64,000 bases of DNA from Alphaproteobacteria bacterium UBA6376 (GTDB taxonomy: Bacteria > Pseudomonadota > Alphaproteobacteria > Rs-D84): contig DJQW01000001.1 in NCBI GenBank assembly GCA_002437665.1, positions 186,001 through 250,000 of the forward strand, given 5' to 3'. Below the pieces are notes generated by a model that did not search any database, was not told the origin of the DNA, and saw only the letters and a program-made list of their open reading frames with translations. Position 1 is the first letter of the stretch; the number at the start of each line of letters is the position of its first letter. The position numbers and the translations under genes are program-made. Shown here piece after piece: positions 1-7,576 of this stretch.

Positions 1-377
1 TGGGCGATGGAACACATTTCTTTATCACATTCAAAACGCGTGCGGCGGGTGTTGTGTTGCCGGATTTCCTGCGCATACGGTATCCAGATATTATGACGAT
101 TGTATTACAGTATTCGTATAACAACCTGCACGTGTCTGACAAAGAATTTGGTGTGCAACTGACGTTTGATGGCCGTCCGTTCTTTATTCGTGTGCCTTTT
201 TCCGCGTTGGTGGAATTCAAAGATCCGTCGGTTGATTTTATTTTAACCTTTCACCCAAAGGGTGGCATTGCCGCCGCGGACAATGATATGGAATTACCAT
301 TGGACGAACGGCCCGATACCGTTCCCGACCCCGGCCGCGTTGTATCGTTGGATGATTTCAGAAAGAACCGTAAATAA
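1..377 (+). CDS. sspB: SspB-family ClpXP adaptor, 3' part only
   Basis: Open at the left edge; the reading frame begins at base 3 and runs to a TAA at 375-377, giving 124 residues. The visible part (GDGTHFFITF, then a stretch rich in PDFLRIRYPDIMTIVLQ and VPFSALVEFKDPSV) matches the core of the alphaproteobacterial SspB fold. SspB binds SsrA-tagged and other substrates and delivers them to the cytoplasmic protease ClpXP. The acidic, charged C-terminal tail ending in SLDDFRKNRK fits the flexible ClpX-binding tail of the family. The N-terminal part lies outside the window. Convergent with accC, separated by a composite repeat. The family call is firm on motif resemblance, but only part of the protein can be seen. 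Confidence 0.82.
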   Translation, partial: GDGTHFFITFKTRAAGVVLPDFLRIRYPDIMTIVLQYSYNNLHVSDKEFGVQLTFDGRPFFIRVPFSALVEFKDPSVDFILTFHPKGGIAAADNDMELPLDERPDTVPDPGRVVSLDDFRKNRK

Positions 378-402
378 AAATGCCCCGTGTGGGGCATTTT
401 TT
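378..402 (+). terminator. Rho-independent terminator after sspB
   Basis: Stem atgcccc/ggggcat with a gtgt loop, preceded by an A-run and followed by seven T. It begins directly after the sspB stop codon. Confidence 0.85.
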
Positions 403-403
403 T

Positions 404-690
404 ATAGAGCAAAGCGCAACGAGCAATGGATGTGTCTGCCATTTGCGGACAAGTTTAATTTACTGGATTGCTTCGTTACACTCGCAATGAATCCAAGCGA
501 AGCGCAGGATACGGCAAGGACGCAGTCCGCAGGCGACACACGTTCTAGAATCTCTGTCATTGCGAGCAAGCGCAAGCGACGCGTGGCAATCCAGTTTATT
601 CAATGTCGCGCGCAGCGCACAAAATTTGCTCTCTGTCGGAGCGTCAGCGGAGACGGATGAACTTTGAACTCTGTACTTTGAACTTTAATA
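404..690. repeat. Composite intergenic repeat, copy 1
   Basis: No credible gene lies here. A tandem of agagcaa-type words (404-429) is followed by a short hairpin (438-450, tctgccatttgcggac). Then comes the main palindrome at 463-594: the left arm runs ctggattgc...cgcaatga and the right arm gtcattgcgag...gcaatccag, so each arm is an inverted version of the other with different filler. The spacer holds a segment (about 513-541) shared with the copies at 12.6 kb and 37.0 kb. The right end is a ttgaactc/tttgaac tandem (659-687). The element sits between two terminators in a convergent gap. Confidence 0.8.
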
Positions 691-714
691 AAAACGGGGC
701 GTTGCCCCGTTTTT
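688..714 (-). terminator. Terminator after accC
   Basis: Stem acggggc/gccccgt at 694-710 flanked by A and T runs, so it can work in both directions. It overlaps the accC stop codon. Confidence 0.8.
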
Positions 715-2083
715 ATTCTTGTTTTTCTTTCTGTTCTTTTTCACTGTTCAGGTAATTTTCCAACCAGTGGTTATCGAACTTTAATGTTTGAACATCGCGG
801 TTCTTTAACAATTTCTGTTGCAGTGGGATTGTCGTCTTGACCCCTTCGATAACAAATTCATCTAACGCACGTGTGGCACGCATAATGCACGCCGTACGTG
901 ATTGCGCATGAACAATCAGTTTTGCAATCATTGAATCGTATGTCGGTGGAATTGTGTAACCGGTATAGACCGCGCTGTCCACGCGCACACCCAGACCACC
1001 CGATGGTGCATACAATGTGATTTTCCCAGGATTCGGAATAAACGTTTCTGGATCTTCGGCATTGATACGAAATTCAATCGCATGACCGTGTGGGACAATA
1101 CTGGATTGTGCATAGCCCAACTTTTCACCGGCGGCAACACGAATTTGCTCGCGCACCAAATCGATACCATACACCATTTCAGTCACAGGATGTTCAACCT
1201 GCAATCTGGTATTCATTTCCAAGAAATAGAATTTGCCATCTTGGAACATAAATTCAAATGTACCGGCGTTGGTGTAACCCATTTTCTTGGCCGCGGTCTT
1301 GCAGACCTCTATCATATCATCACGCTGTTTCTGGGTCAGGGCCGCCGCAGGGCATTCTTCCATAACCTTTTGATTTTTACGCTGTAACGAACAATCACGT
1401 TCACCAAAAATCACAACGTTACCATGCGTGTCGCCCAATACCTGAAATTCAATATGACGTGGGTGCAACAACAATTTTTCCATATACAATGTGTCGTCGC
1501 CAAAACCACTGCGGGCCTCGTTCTTGGTAATCTGGAATGCAGCCGCCATTTCGTCGGCACTGTGCACCGCACGCATACCACGGCCACCACCGCCCGCCGA
1601 TGCCTTTAACATAACGGGGTAACCGATTTTTTCGGCCCACTTTAATGCATCTTCGACCGTATCAACCGCACCATCAGATCCCGGCACAACCGGCAGGCCG
1701 CATTCAATCGCGGTATGCTTGGCATTTACCTTGTCGCCCATTTTGGTAATCATTTCTGGCGATGGGCCAATCCAAATCATTCCGTGCTGAATAACCTTTT
1801 GTGCGAAATCTGCACGTTCGGACAAGAACCCGTACCCTGGGTGAATGGCATCAGAATTGGTCAGCAATGCCGCCGTCAGAATTGCGGATTCATTCAGATA
1901 AGAATCCTTGGACGGCCCCGGGCCAATGCATACGGATTCATCCGCCAGTTGTACATGCATTGCATTTTTATCAACCGTTGAATAAACCGCAACGGTGCGA
2001 ATGCCCATATCGCGACATGCACGAATAATACGCAGTGCAATTTCACCGCGGTTGGCAATCAATACTTTTTTTATTTGTGACAT
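713..2083 (-). CDS. accC: Biotin carboxylase subunit of acetyl-CoA carboxylase
   Basis: Carries out ATP-dependent carboxylation of biotin on AccB, the first half-reaction of malonyl-CoA synthesis for fatty acids; cytoplasmic. 456 residues, the normal family length. Visible motifs: N-terminal ANRGEIALRI, HPGYGFLSE (81-89), ATP-binding Lys160 and the glycine-rich GGGGRGM (164-170), RDCSLQRKNQK (229-239) and the biotin/ATP-site block FLEMNTRLQVEHPVTE (287-302). The start is fixed by the N-terminal motif and by a 2-base gap to accB upstream. The two genes form an operon driven by a good promoter before accB. A lysine- and glutamate-rich tail ends the protein. Confidence 0.97.
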   Translation of the reverse strand: MSQIKKVLIANRGEIALRIIRACRDMGIRTVAVYSTVDKNAMHVQLADESVCIGPGPSKDSYLNESAILTAALLTNSDAIHPGYGFLSERADFAQKVIQHGMIWIGPSPEMITKMGDKVNAKHTAIECGLPVVPGSDGAVDTVEDALKWAEKIGYPVMLKASAGGGGRGMRAVHSADEMAAAFQITKNEARSGFGDDTLYMEKLLLHPRHIEFQVLGDTHGNVVIFGERDCSLQRKNQKVMEECPAAALTQKQRDDMIEVCKTAAKKMGYTNAGTFEFMFQDGKFYFLEMNTRLQVEHPVTEMVYGIDLVREQIRVAAGEKLGYAQSSIVPHGHAIEFRINAEDPETFIPNPGKITLYAPSGGLGVRVDSAVYTGYTIPPTYDSMIAKLIVHAQSRTACIMRATRALDEFVIEGVKTTIPLQQKLLKNRDVQTLKFDNHWLENYLNSEKEQKEKQE

Positions 2084-2085
2084 GA

Positions 2086-2523
2086 TTATTCAATAACAAT
2101 TATTGGTTGATCAAATTCAACGGCCGCGCCGTCCGTCACCAAGATTTCTTTGACCGTGCCATCACGATCGGATTTGATTGGATTAAATGTTTTCATCGCC
2201 TCTATCAATGCGACGGTATCGCCGGCCTTGATTTGTGCACCAACGGTTGTGAATGGCTTTGCACCTGGTTCTGGGGCCAGGTACGCAACACCAACCATTG
2301 GGGATTTCAGCGCATATCCCGACGTCGTTGCAGCGGCGGCTGCGGCCTTGGTTTCGCCCGATACTGGCAAACTGGGCATCGCGACCGCGGTGGCCTGTTG
2401 CTTTGATAAATGAATATGTTTGCGATAAACGCCAAACAAGAACTGACGTTCTAAATCCAATTCTGTGATACCCATTTCGTCCATTATTTTAGACATGGAT
2501 TCAACAGTTGCACGAAAAGACAT
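2086..2523 (-). CDS. accB: Biotin carboxyl carrier protein of acetyl-CoA carboxylase
   Basis: 145 residues. The C-terminal biotinyl domain carries EAMKT with the biotinylated lysine at 111, and the thumb loop YLAPEPGAKPF (81-91) typical of bacterial BCCP. An Ala/Thr-rich linker (about 45-68) separates it from the N-terminal dimerisation helix. It carries carboxybiotin from AccC to the AccAD transferase. A near-consensus promoter lies upstream and an AAAGG ribosome site precedes the ATG. Co-transcribed with accC. Confidence 0.96.
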   Translation of the reverse strand: MSFRATVESMSKIMDEMGITELDLERQFLFGVYRKHIHLSKQQATAVAMPSLPVSGETKAAAAAATTSGYALKSPMVGVAYLAPEPGAKPFTTVGAQIKAGDTVALIEAMKTFNPIKSDRDGTVKEILVTDGAAVEFDQPIIVIE

Positions 2524-2562
2524 CTTTATAAACCTTTGTTTTTAATTCGCATATTTGTCCAA

Positions 2563-2590
2563 ATTCTAGCACATTCATACCACTTGTCAA
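2563..2590 (-). promoter_or_regulatory. Promoter of accBC
   Basis: On the minus strand TTGACA (2590-2585), 16-base spacer, TAGAAT (2568-2563). The start point would be near 2556, giving a leader of about 33 bases. The -35 box overlaps the last codons of yidD. Confidence 0.75.
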
Positions 2591-2850
2591 GGGACAGGGT
2601 CGTACCCATACCCGCCAAATGGGTTGCAACGCAATATTCGTCGCAGTGCCATCAGCCCCCCGCGCAACGCGCCGTATTTGGCAATCGCGGTGGCGGCATA
2701 TTGGCTGCATGTTGGGGTAAAACGGCACGCGGCGCGTCCGCCAATGATTGGCGAAATCGCGCGCTGGTACGCCCGCACCAACCACAATGCCACACGTTGC
2801 AGTGGCGAATAACTATTTTGCTGATTTTTTACCTTGCTTGCCATATTCAT
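2587..2850 (-). CDS. yidD: Membrane protein insertion efficiency factor YidD
   Basis: 87 residues; small, basic, membrane-associated protein that assists YidC-dependent insertion of inner-membrane proteins. Family signatures are complete: RAYQRAISP, CRFTPTCSQYA (42-52) and the C-terminal RRILRCNPFGGYGYDPVP. It overlaps the 3' end of rnpA by 38 bases; a second ATG six bases downstream (2844) is an equally possible start. The rnpA-yidD order is the ancestral one, though yidC is not in view downstream. Confidence 0.93.
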   Translation of the reverse strand: MNMASKVKNQQNSYSPLQRVALWLVRAYQRAISPIIGGRAACRFTPTCSQYAATAIAKYGALRGGLMALRRILRCNPFGGYGYDPVP

Positions 2851-3172
2851 GCGCCAGATAGTTCAACGCACGCGCCATTGCCGCGCGGCCATCGTCACGC
2901 GCCGCGTCCAGAATCGCCCGACGTGCAATGAATACATAGTCCATTGTGTCCAGCATCTTGTCACCAGTGGCACGAATCCAATCACGTAATTTACGCTTGG
3001 CCAGATTGCGCTGGACGGCAAATTTGAATGTCCGTTTGGTCACGACCAGACCAAAACGTGGGTCGGCTACATCTTTTGCCGGTTTGGCGCGAATTATAAA
3101 AAATGCACTGCGCGCCGTAGGATCGTCGTCCGTCATCAGAAAGTCATTATGATTTTTTATTGTGTTTCTCAT
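2813..3172 (-). CDS. rnpA: Ribonuclease P protein component
   Basis: 119 residues, a normal length. The protein binds the catalytic RNA of RNase P and helps remove tRNA 5' leaders. The RNR signature is clear: FAVQRNLAKRKLRDWIR (51-67), preceded by RFGLVVTKRTFK. In most bacteria rpmH (ribosomal protein L34) lies just upstream, but the 130 bases between rnpA and divergent mreB cannot encode it. The first 20 residues contain two candidate ATGs (1 and 13); the first keeps a KNHNDFL segment resembling the usual LKKRREF opening. Confidence 0.93.
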   Translation of the reverse strand: MRNTIKNHNDFLMTDDDPTARSAFFIIRAKPAKDVADPRFGLVVTKRTFKFAVQRNLAKRKLRDWIRATGDKMLDTMDYVFIARRAILDAARDDGRAAMARALNYLAHEYGKQGKKSAK

Positions 3173-3237
3173 GCCGGCTATAATACCAGAATCTGGTAAT
3201 AATCAAATAAAAAAGCATATTTTTTAATTTGGCGACC

Positions 3238-3266
3238 TTGATTTTTATCATTACAGGTTTTATAGT
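3238..3266 (+). promoter_or_regulatory. Promoter of mreB
   Basis: TTGATT, 17-base spacer, TATAGT, placed 36 bases before the mreB ATG. Confidence 0.65.
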
Positions 3267-3302
3267 GCAGAAAAAGTAGTTCATACCCAAGGATTTTGAA
3301 AA

Positions 3303-4352
3303 ATGTATAACTGGTTGATGAAATTTTTTTCCGCAGATATGGCGATTGATTTGGGCACGGCAAACACCCTGATTTATGTCAAGGGCCGCGGAATTGTTCT
3401 GAATGAACCATCGGTTGTTGCGGTGGCTGAAAACCGCCTGTTGGGGCGCAAAGAAATTCTGGCCGTCGGGGCCGAGGCAAAGCAGATGTTGGGTCGTACC
3501 CCTGGGACAATTACCGCCGTACGTCCACTGCGCGATGGTGTTATCGCGGATTTTGAGGTTGCCGAAGAAATGATTAAATATTTCATTCGCAAGGTGCACC
3601 GTAAAAATCCATTGGCCGCGCCACTGATTATTATTTGCGTGCCATCATGCGCAACACAGGTGGAACGTCGTGCTATACAAGAGGCCGCCGATGCTGCCGG
3701 TGCGCGCAAGGTTTATATTGTCGAAGAATCAACCGCGGCCGCGATTGGTGCGGGTCTGCCGGTGGAAAAGCCAGTTGGTTCTATGGTTCTGGACATTGGT
3801 GGTGGCACGACAGAGGTTGCAATTATGTCGTTGGGCGGAATCGTGTATTCACACGCCGTACGTACCGCCGGTGACCAGATGGATTTGGACATCATTGAAT
3901 TTGTACGCAAGAATAAAAACCTGTTGATTGGTGAAAATGCCGCCGAAGAAATCAAGAAACGTATCGGCACCGCCATTATGCCAAAAGACAAGGCAAACGA
4001 ACTGACCATGAAAATCAAGGGGCGCGATTTGCTGTCGGGGACACCACGTGAAACGGTTATTACCGAATCCCAGATTGCGGCCGCATTGGCCCAGACCGTT
4101 ACCAAGATTGTTGATACCGTGCGTCAGGCATTGGAATTGACACCGCCAGAATTGTCCGCCGACATTGCCGATTTGGGTATTGCAATGACCGGTGGTGGTT
4201 CGTTGTTGCGTGGGCTGGATGCGGCGATACGTGCGGCAACTGGTCTGCCGGCGTTCTTGGTTGATAACCCATTGGCATGTGTTGCATGTGGTTCTGGTAA
4301 AATGTTGTCCAGTTTGGACAAGAACAAGCACATCTTGCAAACAATGTATTAA
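3303..4352 (+). CDS. mreB: Rod-shape-determining actin homologue MreB
   Basis: 349 residues. MreB polymerises along the inner membrane and organises lateral cell-wall synthesis, so the cell is probably rod-shaped. Actin-fold motifs: phosphate-1 MAIDLGTANTLIY (13-25), phosphate-2 VLDIGGGTTEVA, and the adenosine motif MTGGGSLLRGL near the C-terminus. The N-terminal MYNWLMKFF is amphipathic and could be the membrane anchor. An AAGGA site lies 8-9 bases before the ATG. mreC and mreD, normally next, are absent; the gene ends at a terminator. Confidence 0.97.
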   Translation: MYNWLMKFFSADMAIDLGTANTLIYVKGRGIVLNEPSVVAVAENRLLGRKEILAVGAEAKQMLGRTPGTITAVRPLRDGVIADFEVAEEMIKYFIRKVHRKNPLAAPLIIICVPSCATQVERRAIQEAADAAGARKVYIVEESTAAAIGAGLPVEKPVGSMVLDIGGGTTEVAIMSLGGIVYSHAVRTAGDQMDLDIIEFVRKNKNLLIGENAAEEIKKRIGTAIMPKDKANELTMKIKGRDLLSGTPRETVITESQIAAALAQTVTKIVDTVRQALELTPPELSADIADLGIAMTGGGSLLRGLDAAIRAATGLPAFLVDNPLACVACGSGKMLSSLDKNKHILQTMY

Positions 4353-4385
4353 AAAAAATACCGGCATTTGCCGGTGTTTTTTTTA
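4353..4385 (+). terminator. Terminator after mreB
   Basis: Hairpin accggcatttgccggt (4360-4375) between an A-run and a long T-run. This is the same stem that recurs after pal, near 12.82 kb and near 47.67 kb. Confidence 0.9.
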
Positions 4386-4632
4386 TAAAGTTCAAATATC
4401 AAAGTTCAGAGTTCAAATTTTGTGCGCTGCGCGCAACATAAAATAAACTGGATTGCCACGCGTCGCTTGCGCTTGCTCGCAATGACAGAGATTCTAGCTC
4501 TTTTGTCATTGCGAGTGTAACGAAGCAATCCAGTAAATAAAAATTGTCCGCCATTGACAGACACATTCATTGCTCTCTGCGCATTGCTCTCTGTCGGAGC
4601 GTCAGCGGAGACGGATGCGCTTTGCTCCCTAA
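4386..4632. repeat. Composite intergenic repeat, copy 2 (inverted)
   Basis: aaagttca tandem (4388-4416), a gcgctgcgcgc segment, then the core palindrome 4448-4533 in the opposite orientation to copy 1 and with a short spacer. It is followed by a tgtccgccattgacaga hairpin and a ctctctg tandem (4573-4628). No gene. It fills the convergent gap between mreB and infC and is bounded by a terminator on each side. Confidence 0.8.
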
Positions 4633-4662
4633 ATAAAAATGCCCCACATGGGGCATTTTTAT
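4633..4662 (-). terminator. Terminator after infC
   Basis: Stem atgcccc/ggggcat with an acat loop, A-run and T-run on the two sides; it overlaps the infC stop codon. Confidence 0.8.
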
Positions 4663-5213
4663 TTCTTGGTTGCTGGTGCAATAATAATTGATTTGGTTCG
4701 TTCGTCTGGTTTGGACTTAGATTCCAAAGTCCCGTTTTCACCAACCAATTCCATAATATGTGCAAACAGTTCTGGTACGGCATCCTTGCCACGTGCCAAA
4801 ACCTTTTTTGAACCACGGGTCATAACGGCAACTTTGACCTTGTTACCCTGCCCCAGAAATTCAAAGACCTTTTTCATTTTGATGTTCAGGTCGTTTTCTT
4901 CGATAAAAGGTTTTACCCAAACCTCTTTCATTTCGATTGTTTTCTGGTTCTTTTTCGCCTCGGACGCACGCTTTTTCTGTTCATACTTGAATTTGCCATA
5001 GTCCATAATTTTGACGATAGGCACAGCACCATTGGCGTTGATTTCAACCAAATCCAATCCATCGTCCATTGCCATCTGTAACGCAGCCGATGTCTGCATA
5101 ACGCCCAGATTCTGGCCTGTGCTGCTGATTACTTGCACGGTCTTGGCAAAGATACGATTGTTCATACGTGGGCCCATATCCCGACGATTATCACGGTTAA
5201 ATGCAGGTTTAAT
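4659..5213 (-). CDS. infC: Translation initiation factor IF-3 (AUU start)
   Basis: IF-3 binds the 30S subunit, blocks premature subunit joining and checks start-codon pairing. The first ATG is at 5177, but reading upstream in frame gives an ATT at 5213-5211 with an AAGGAG site six bases before it. This adds the residues KPAFNRDNRRD expected at the IF-3 N-terminus, for 184 residues in all. The rare AUU start is the known autoregulatory signal of infC in many bacteria. The motif ...VEINANGAVPIVKIMDYGK and the C-terminal domain (KEVWVKPFIEENDL...) are clear. rpmI and rplT, usual partners, are not adjacent. Confidence 0.95.
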   Translation of the reverse strand: MKPAFNRDNRRDMGPRMNNRIFAKTVQVISSTGQNLGVMQTSAALQMAMDDGLDLVEINANGAVPIVKIMDYGKFKYEQKKRASEAKKNQKTIEMKEVWVKPFIEENDLNIKMKKVFEFLGQGNKVKVAVMTRGSKKVLARGKDAVPELFAHIMELVGENGTLESKSKPDERTKSIIIAPATKK

Positions 5214-5250
5214 TGTAAACTCCTTTTTATGTTTATGCAGAAATTATTTA

Positions 5251-6063
5251 CTATTTATCGGCACTTTTCAACAAATTTTGAATCTGCTGCAATGCATTCC
5301 ATGCGTCACGCTTTGCCGTTGGCTTTAACAACAGGTAATTCGGGTGGAAAATAGGCATGCATTTTACGCCAAATTTAGTGTCTGCCACAACGCCGTGTGC
5401 ACGTGCCAGATTTACGTCCGCGATTTCCGTCGCGGGCAATGTCCCCAGTGTCAGAATCAACCGTGGTGACAAAAATTCCAGTGCGCGATCAACAAATGGC
5501 CGTGCCAAATCCAGTTCATTGCGCGACGGCGTGCGCCCCCCTGGGGTGCGCCAGAATACCATCGGCAAGATTGATACGCATTCGCGTGACATTCCAATCG
5601 CCGCCAACATTTTGTCCAGCAATTCGCCCGCCGCCCCCGTCAATATTTCGCCGCGTGCATCGTCATCCGCGCTGGGAATATCGGTGATTATGACCAAACC
5701 ATTTGGATTTGGCGCAATGTGTGGCAATACCACATTTGTGGCCGCGCTGCGCAATGGGTGACCAAATTCGGCAATCATGCGTGCCAGTGCCGCAATATCA
5801 GCCGGCCGCGCCGCCATGGCACGTGCGGTTTGAACCGTGACGCCAACCTCTGGTGCGATTGGGGGAACAATGGCGGTTGCCGCGCGCAGTGGTGCGGGCG
5901 TGTCCGGCACAACATCGGGCACAACAGTTTCCGGAGCGGGCGCGGGGCGCGATGCACGATTTGCCGCCGCGACGGCCGCACTCTGTGCCATGGCGAATGG
6001 TATGTCTGACAATTCCCAATGCACGCCCGACAAAACTAAATCCTGCAACTGATTACACTGCAT
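5251..6063 (-). CDS. Uracil-DNA-glycosylase-like protein lacking Fe-S cysteines
   Basis: 270 residues. The C-terminal 170 resemble family 4 uracil-DNA glycosylases, which remove deaminated cytosine from DNA: a GAAGELLDKMLAAIGMSRE block, VFWRTPGGRTPSRNE, LGTLPATEI and the catalytic-region FHPNYLLLKPTAKRDAWNALQ. The usual four cysteines that hold the [4Fe-4S] cluster are not at their positions (for example SRNELDLARPFV has no Cys), and the GEAPG motif is replaced by ITDIPSADDD. Residues 25-85 are a low-complexity Ala/Pro/Val linker. It ends 37 bases before infC on the same strand. It could be a catalytically changed member; activity cannot be judged from sequence. Confidence 0.75.
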   Translation of the reverse strand: MQCNQLQDLVLSGVHWELSDIPFAMAQSAAVAAANRASRPAPAPETVVPDVVPDTPAPLRAATAIVPPIAPEVGVTVQTARAMAARPADIAALARMIAEFGHPLRSAATNVVLPHIAPNPNGLVIITDIPSADDDARGEILTGAAGELLDKMLAAIGMSRECVSILPMVFWRTPGGRTPSRNELDLARPFVDRALEFLSPRLILTLGTLPATEIADVNLARAHGVVADTKFGVKCMPIFHPNYLLLKPTAKRDAWNALQQIQNLLKSADK

Positions 6064-6141
6064 TTTTTGTTTTCCCTTGATTTTTCAAACATTTCATTAT
6101 AAGATAGAACACGAGCAACAGAAACTCAAGGGAGTATTTTC

Positions 6142-6558
6142 ATGAAAATTAAAAACTTTGCTATGTTGGCTGGTGTTGCTGGCTTGTTGGCCGCTTGCGG
6201 CGGTTCCAGCATTGTTGAACCTGCTGACTTGAACGATCAACGCGTATTCTTTGCGTTCAATTCTTCGGACATTTCCGACGAAGCACGCGACAACCTGTTG
6301 GGCCAGTCGCTGTACATGAAGAACCACGCAGACACAAAGATCCAGATTGCTGGTAACTGCGACGAACGCGGTTCTACAGAATACAACTTGGCATTGGGTG
6401 CACGTCGTGCAAACGCGGCCAAGGCAGTTCTGGTCAAAGACGGCATTGAATCAAAACGTATTTCTACCATTTCTTATGGTAAAGAACGTCCATTGGTCAA
6501 GGGCACAGGCGAACAGGTCTGGAAGTTCAACCGTAACGCAACAACAACCGTTAAATAA
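6142..6558 (+). CDS. pal: Peptidoglycan-associated lipoprotein Pal
   Basis: 138 residues. A signal peptide with lipobox LLAAC (Cys19) is followed by an OmpA-like domain (about 33-138) containing the peptidoglycan-binding GNCDERGSTEYNLALGARRANA. Pal anchors the outer membrane to the cell wall and works with Tol proteins in outer-membrane constriction. A GGGAG site precedes the ATG. A possible promoter (TTGATT 6077, TAAGAT 6100) lies upstream. No tol genes are in the window; a terminator follows. Confidence 0.95.
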   Translation: MKIKNFAMLAGVAGLLAACGGSSIVEPADLNDQRVFFAFNSSDISDEARDNLLGQSLYMKNHADTKIQIAGNCDERGSTEYNLALGARRANAAKAVLVKDGIESKRISTISYGKERPLVKGTGEQVWKFNRNATTTVK

Positions 6559-6574
6559 TAGTTGTTTAATTGCA

Positions 6575-6606
6575 TAAAAAACACCGGCATTTGCCGGTGT
6601 TTTTTA
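6575..6606 (+). terminator. Terminator after pal
   Basis: Ten-base stem acaccggcatttgccggtgt (6581-6600) with flanking A and T runs. Confidence 0.9.
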
Positions 6607-6610
6607 TATT

Positions 6611-6709
6611 AAAGTTCAGAGTTCAAATACCAAAGTTCAAATAAATAAAGCGGTGCGCCATTTGGCGGACATGTTATTTGAACTTTGAACTCTGATATTT
6701 GTACTTTTA
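6611..6709. repeat. Inverted aaagttca repeat between pal and gpsA
   Basis: Left arm of aaagttcagagttcaaa words, right arm their inverse (tttgaactttgaactctga), with a gcgccatttggcg mini-hairpin in the centre. The right end runs directly into the gpsA stop codon, so the element forms that gene's end. Confidence 0.7.
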
Positions 6710-7576
6710 TTTCAGTCCCATCTTTTCTTGCATATGGCACAGCGTTGGGGTTTCAACGTCCAATGCCGCCGCGCGACGAATCAGGCCAGACAGTGCGAAA
6801 ATCCCTTCGACTGTGCCGATAACCTCTTCGCCATTGGCAATCGCCATACCGCCTGCGAAATTACGGCTGGTGGCCGATGTCGCCGACAGGAACAAGTCCC
6901 CTATTCCGCATAAATCCAAGAATGATTCGATTTTTGCGCCCATGGCGATGCCGATTTGTGCAACCTCGCCCCAAGCGCGTGTGAATATCATCGCGCGTTC
7001 GTTTTCGCCCGCCGCCGCCACAGAATTATAGCCACAAATCAGCGCAACGGCATTCTTGCCAACACCACAGATTTCTGCACCGATAATGTCATCGCTGGGG
7101 CTGATGTATAACTGGTTAAATATGTCCCTGCCCGTCTGTAATGCAATTATGCTGCGTGTGGCCAGTGTTGATCCGGTTGGAACGCCACGTGCAACCTCGG
7201 CCGCGAATTGCGGGCCGGACAGCACCGCCAAATCACGCGCCGCGGGCAATTCGGCGGCCATGATTTCAGACATAAATTCACCTGTTTCTGGCTCGGCTCC
7301 CTTGGTGCAAACAATAACCGGTTGGCCACCATAATACTGTGCCGCATTGCGCACGGTTTCGCGGAAAAACGCCGCCGGTGTTACAACCAGCCACGCATCG
7401 CATTCGCCCATATCGGCCATATTTGTCGTGACAGATAAATTTGCCGGTGACACAACACCGTCAAAATCTTTCTTGGCCCCATCATAAGACCACAGAACCG
7501 CGTCCGCGCCCCCACGTGCAACAATCGTGCCCAATGCGGTGCCCCATGCGCCCGCGCCAATAATCCCTACCTTCAT
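6707..7576 (-). CDS. gpsA: Glycerol-3-phosphate dehydrogenase [NAD(P)+]
   Basis: Makes sn-glycerol-3-phosphate from dihydroxyacetone phosphate for phospholipid synthesis. Rossmann motif GIIGAGAWGTALG at the very start, CTKGAE, SGPQFAAEVARG, catalytic-lysine region GVGKNAVALICG and CGIGDLFLSATSATSRN. I choose the ATG at 7576 because it begins the Rossmann motif and overlaps the upstream stop as ATGA; the frame stays open for 15 more codons but these look non-coding. At 289 residues it is about 40 shorter than usual, mostly through trimmed loops. Confidence 0.93.
   Translation of the reverse strand: MKVGIIGAGAWGTALGTIVARGGADAVLWSYDGAKKDFDGVVSPANLSVTTNMADMGECDAWLVVTPAAFFRETVRNAAQYYGGQPVIVCTKGAEPETGEFMSEIMAAELPAARDLAVLSGPQFAAEVARGVPTGSTLATRSIIALQTGRDIFNQLYISPSDDIIGAEICGVGKNAVALICGYNSVAAAGENERAMIFTRAWGEVAQIGIAMGAKIESFLDLCGIGDLFLSATSATSRNFAGGMAIANGEEVIGTVEGIFALSGLIRRAAALDVETPTLCHMQEKMGLK

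Noticed and set aside
5175..5177. ATG as the infC start
   Set aside because: It has no ribosome site and cuts off conserved N-terminal residues; the ATT at 5213 has AAGGAG at the right distance.
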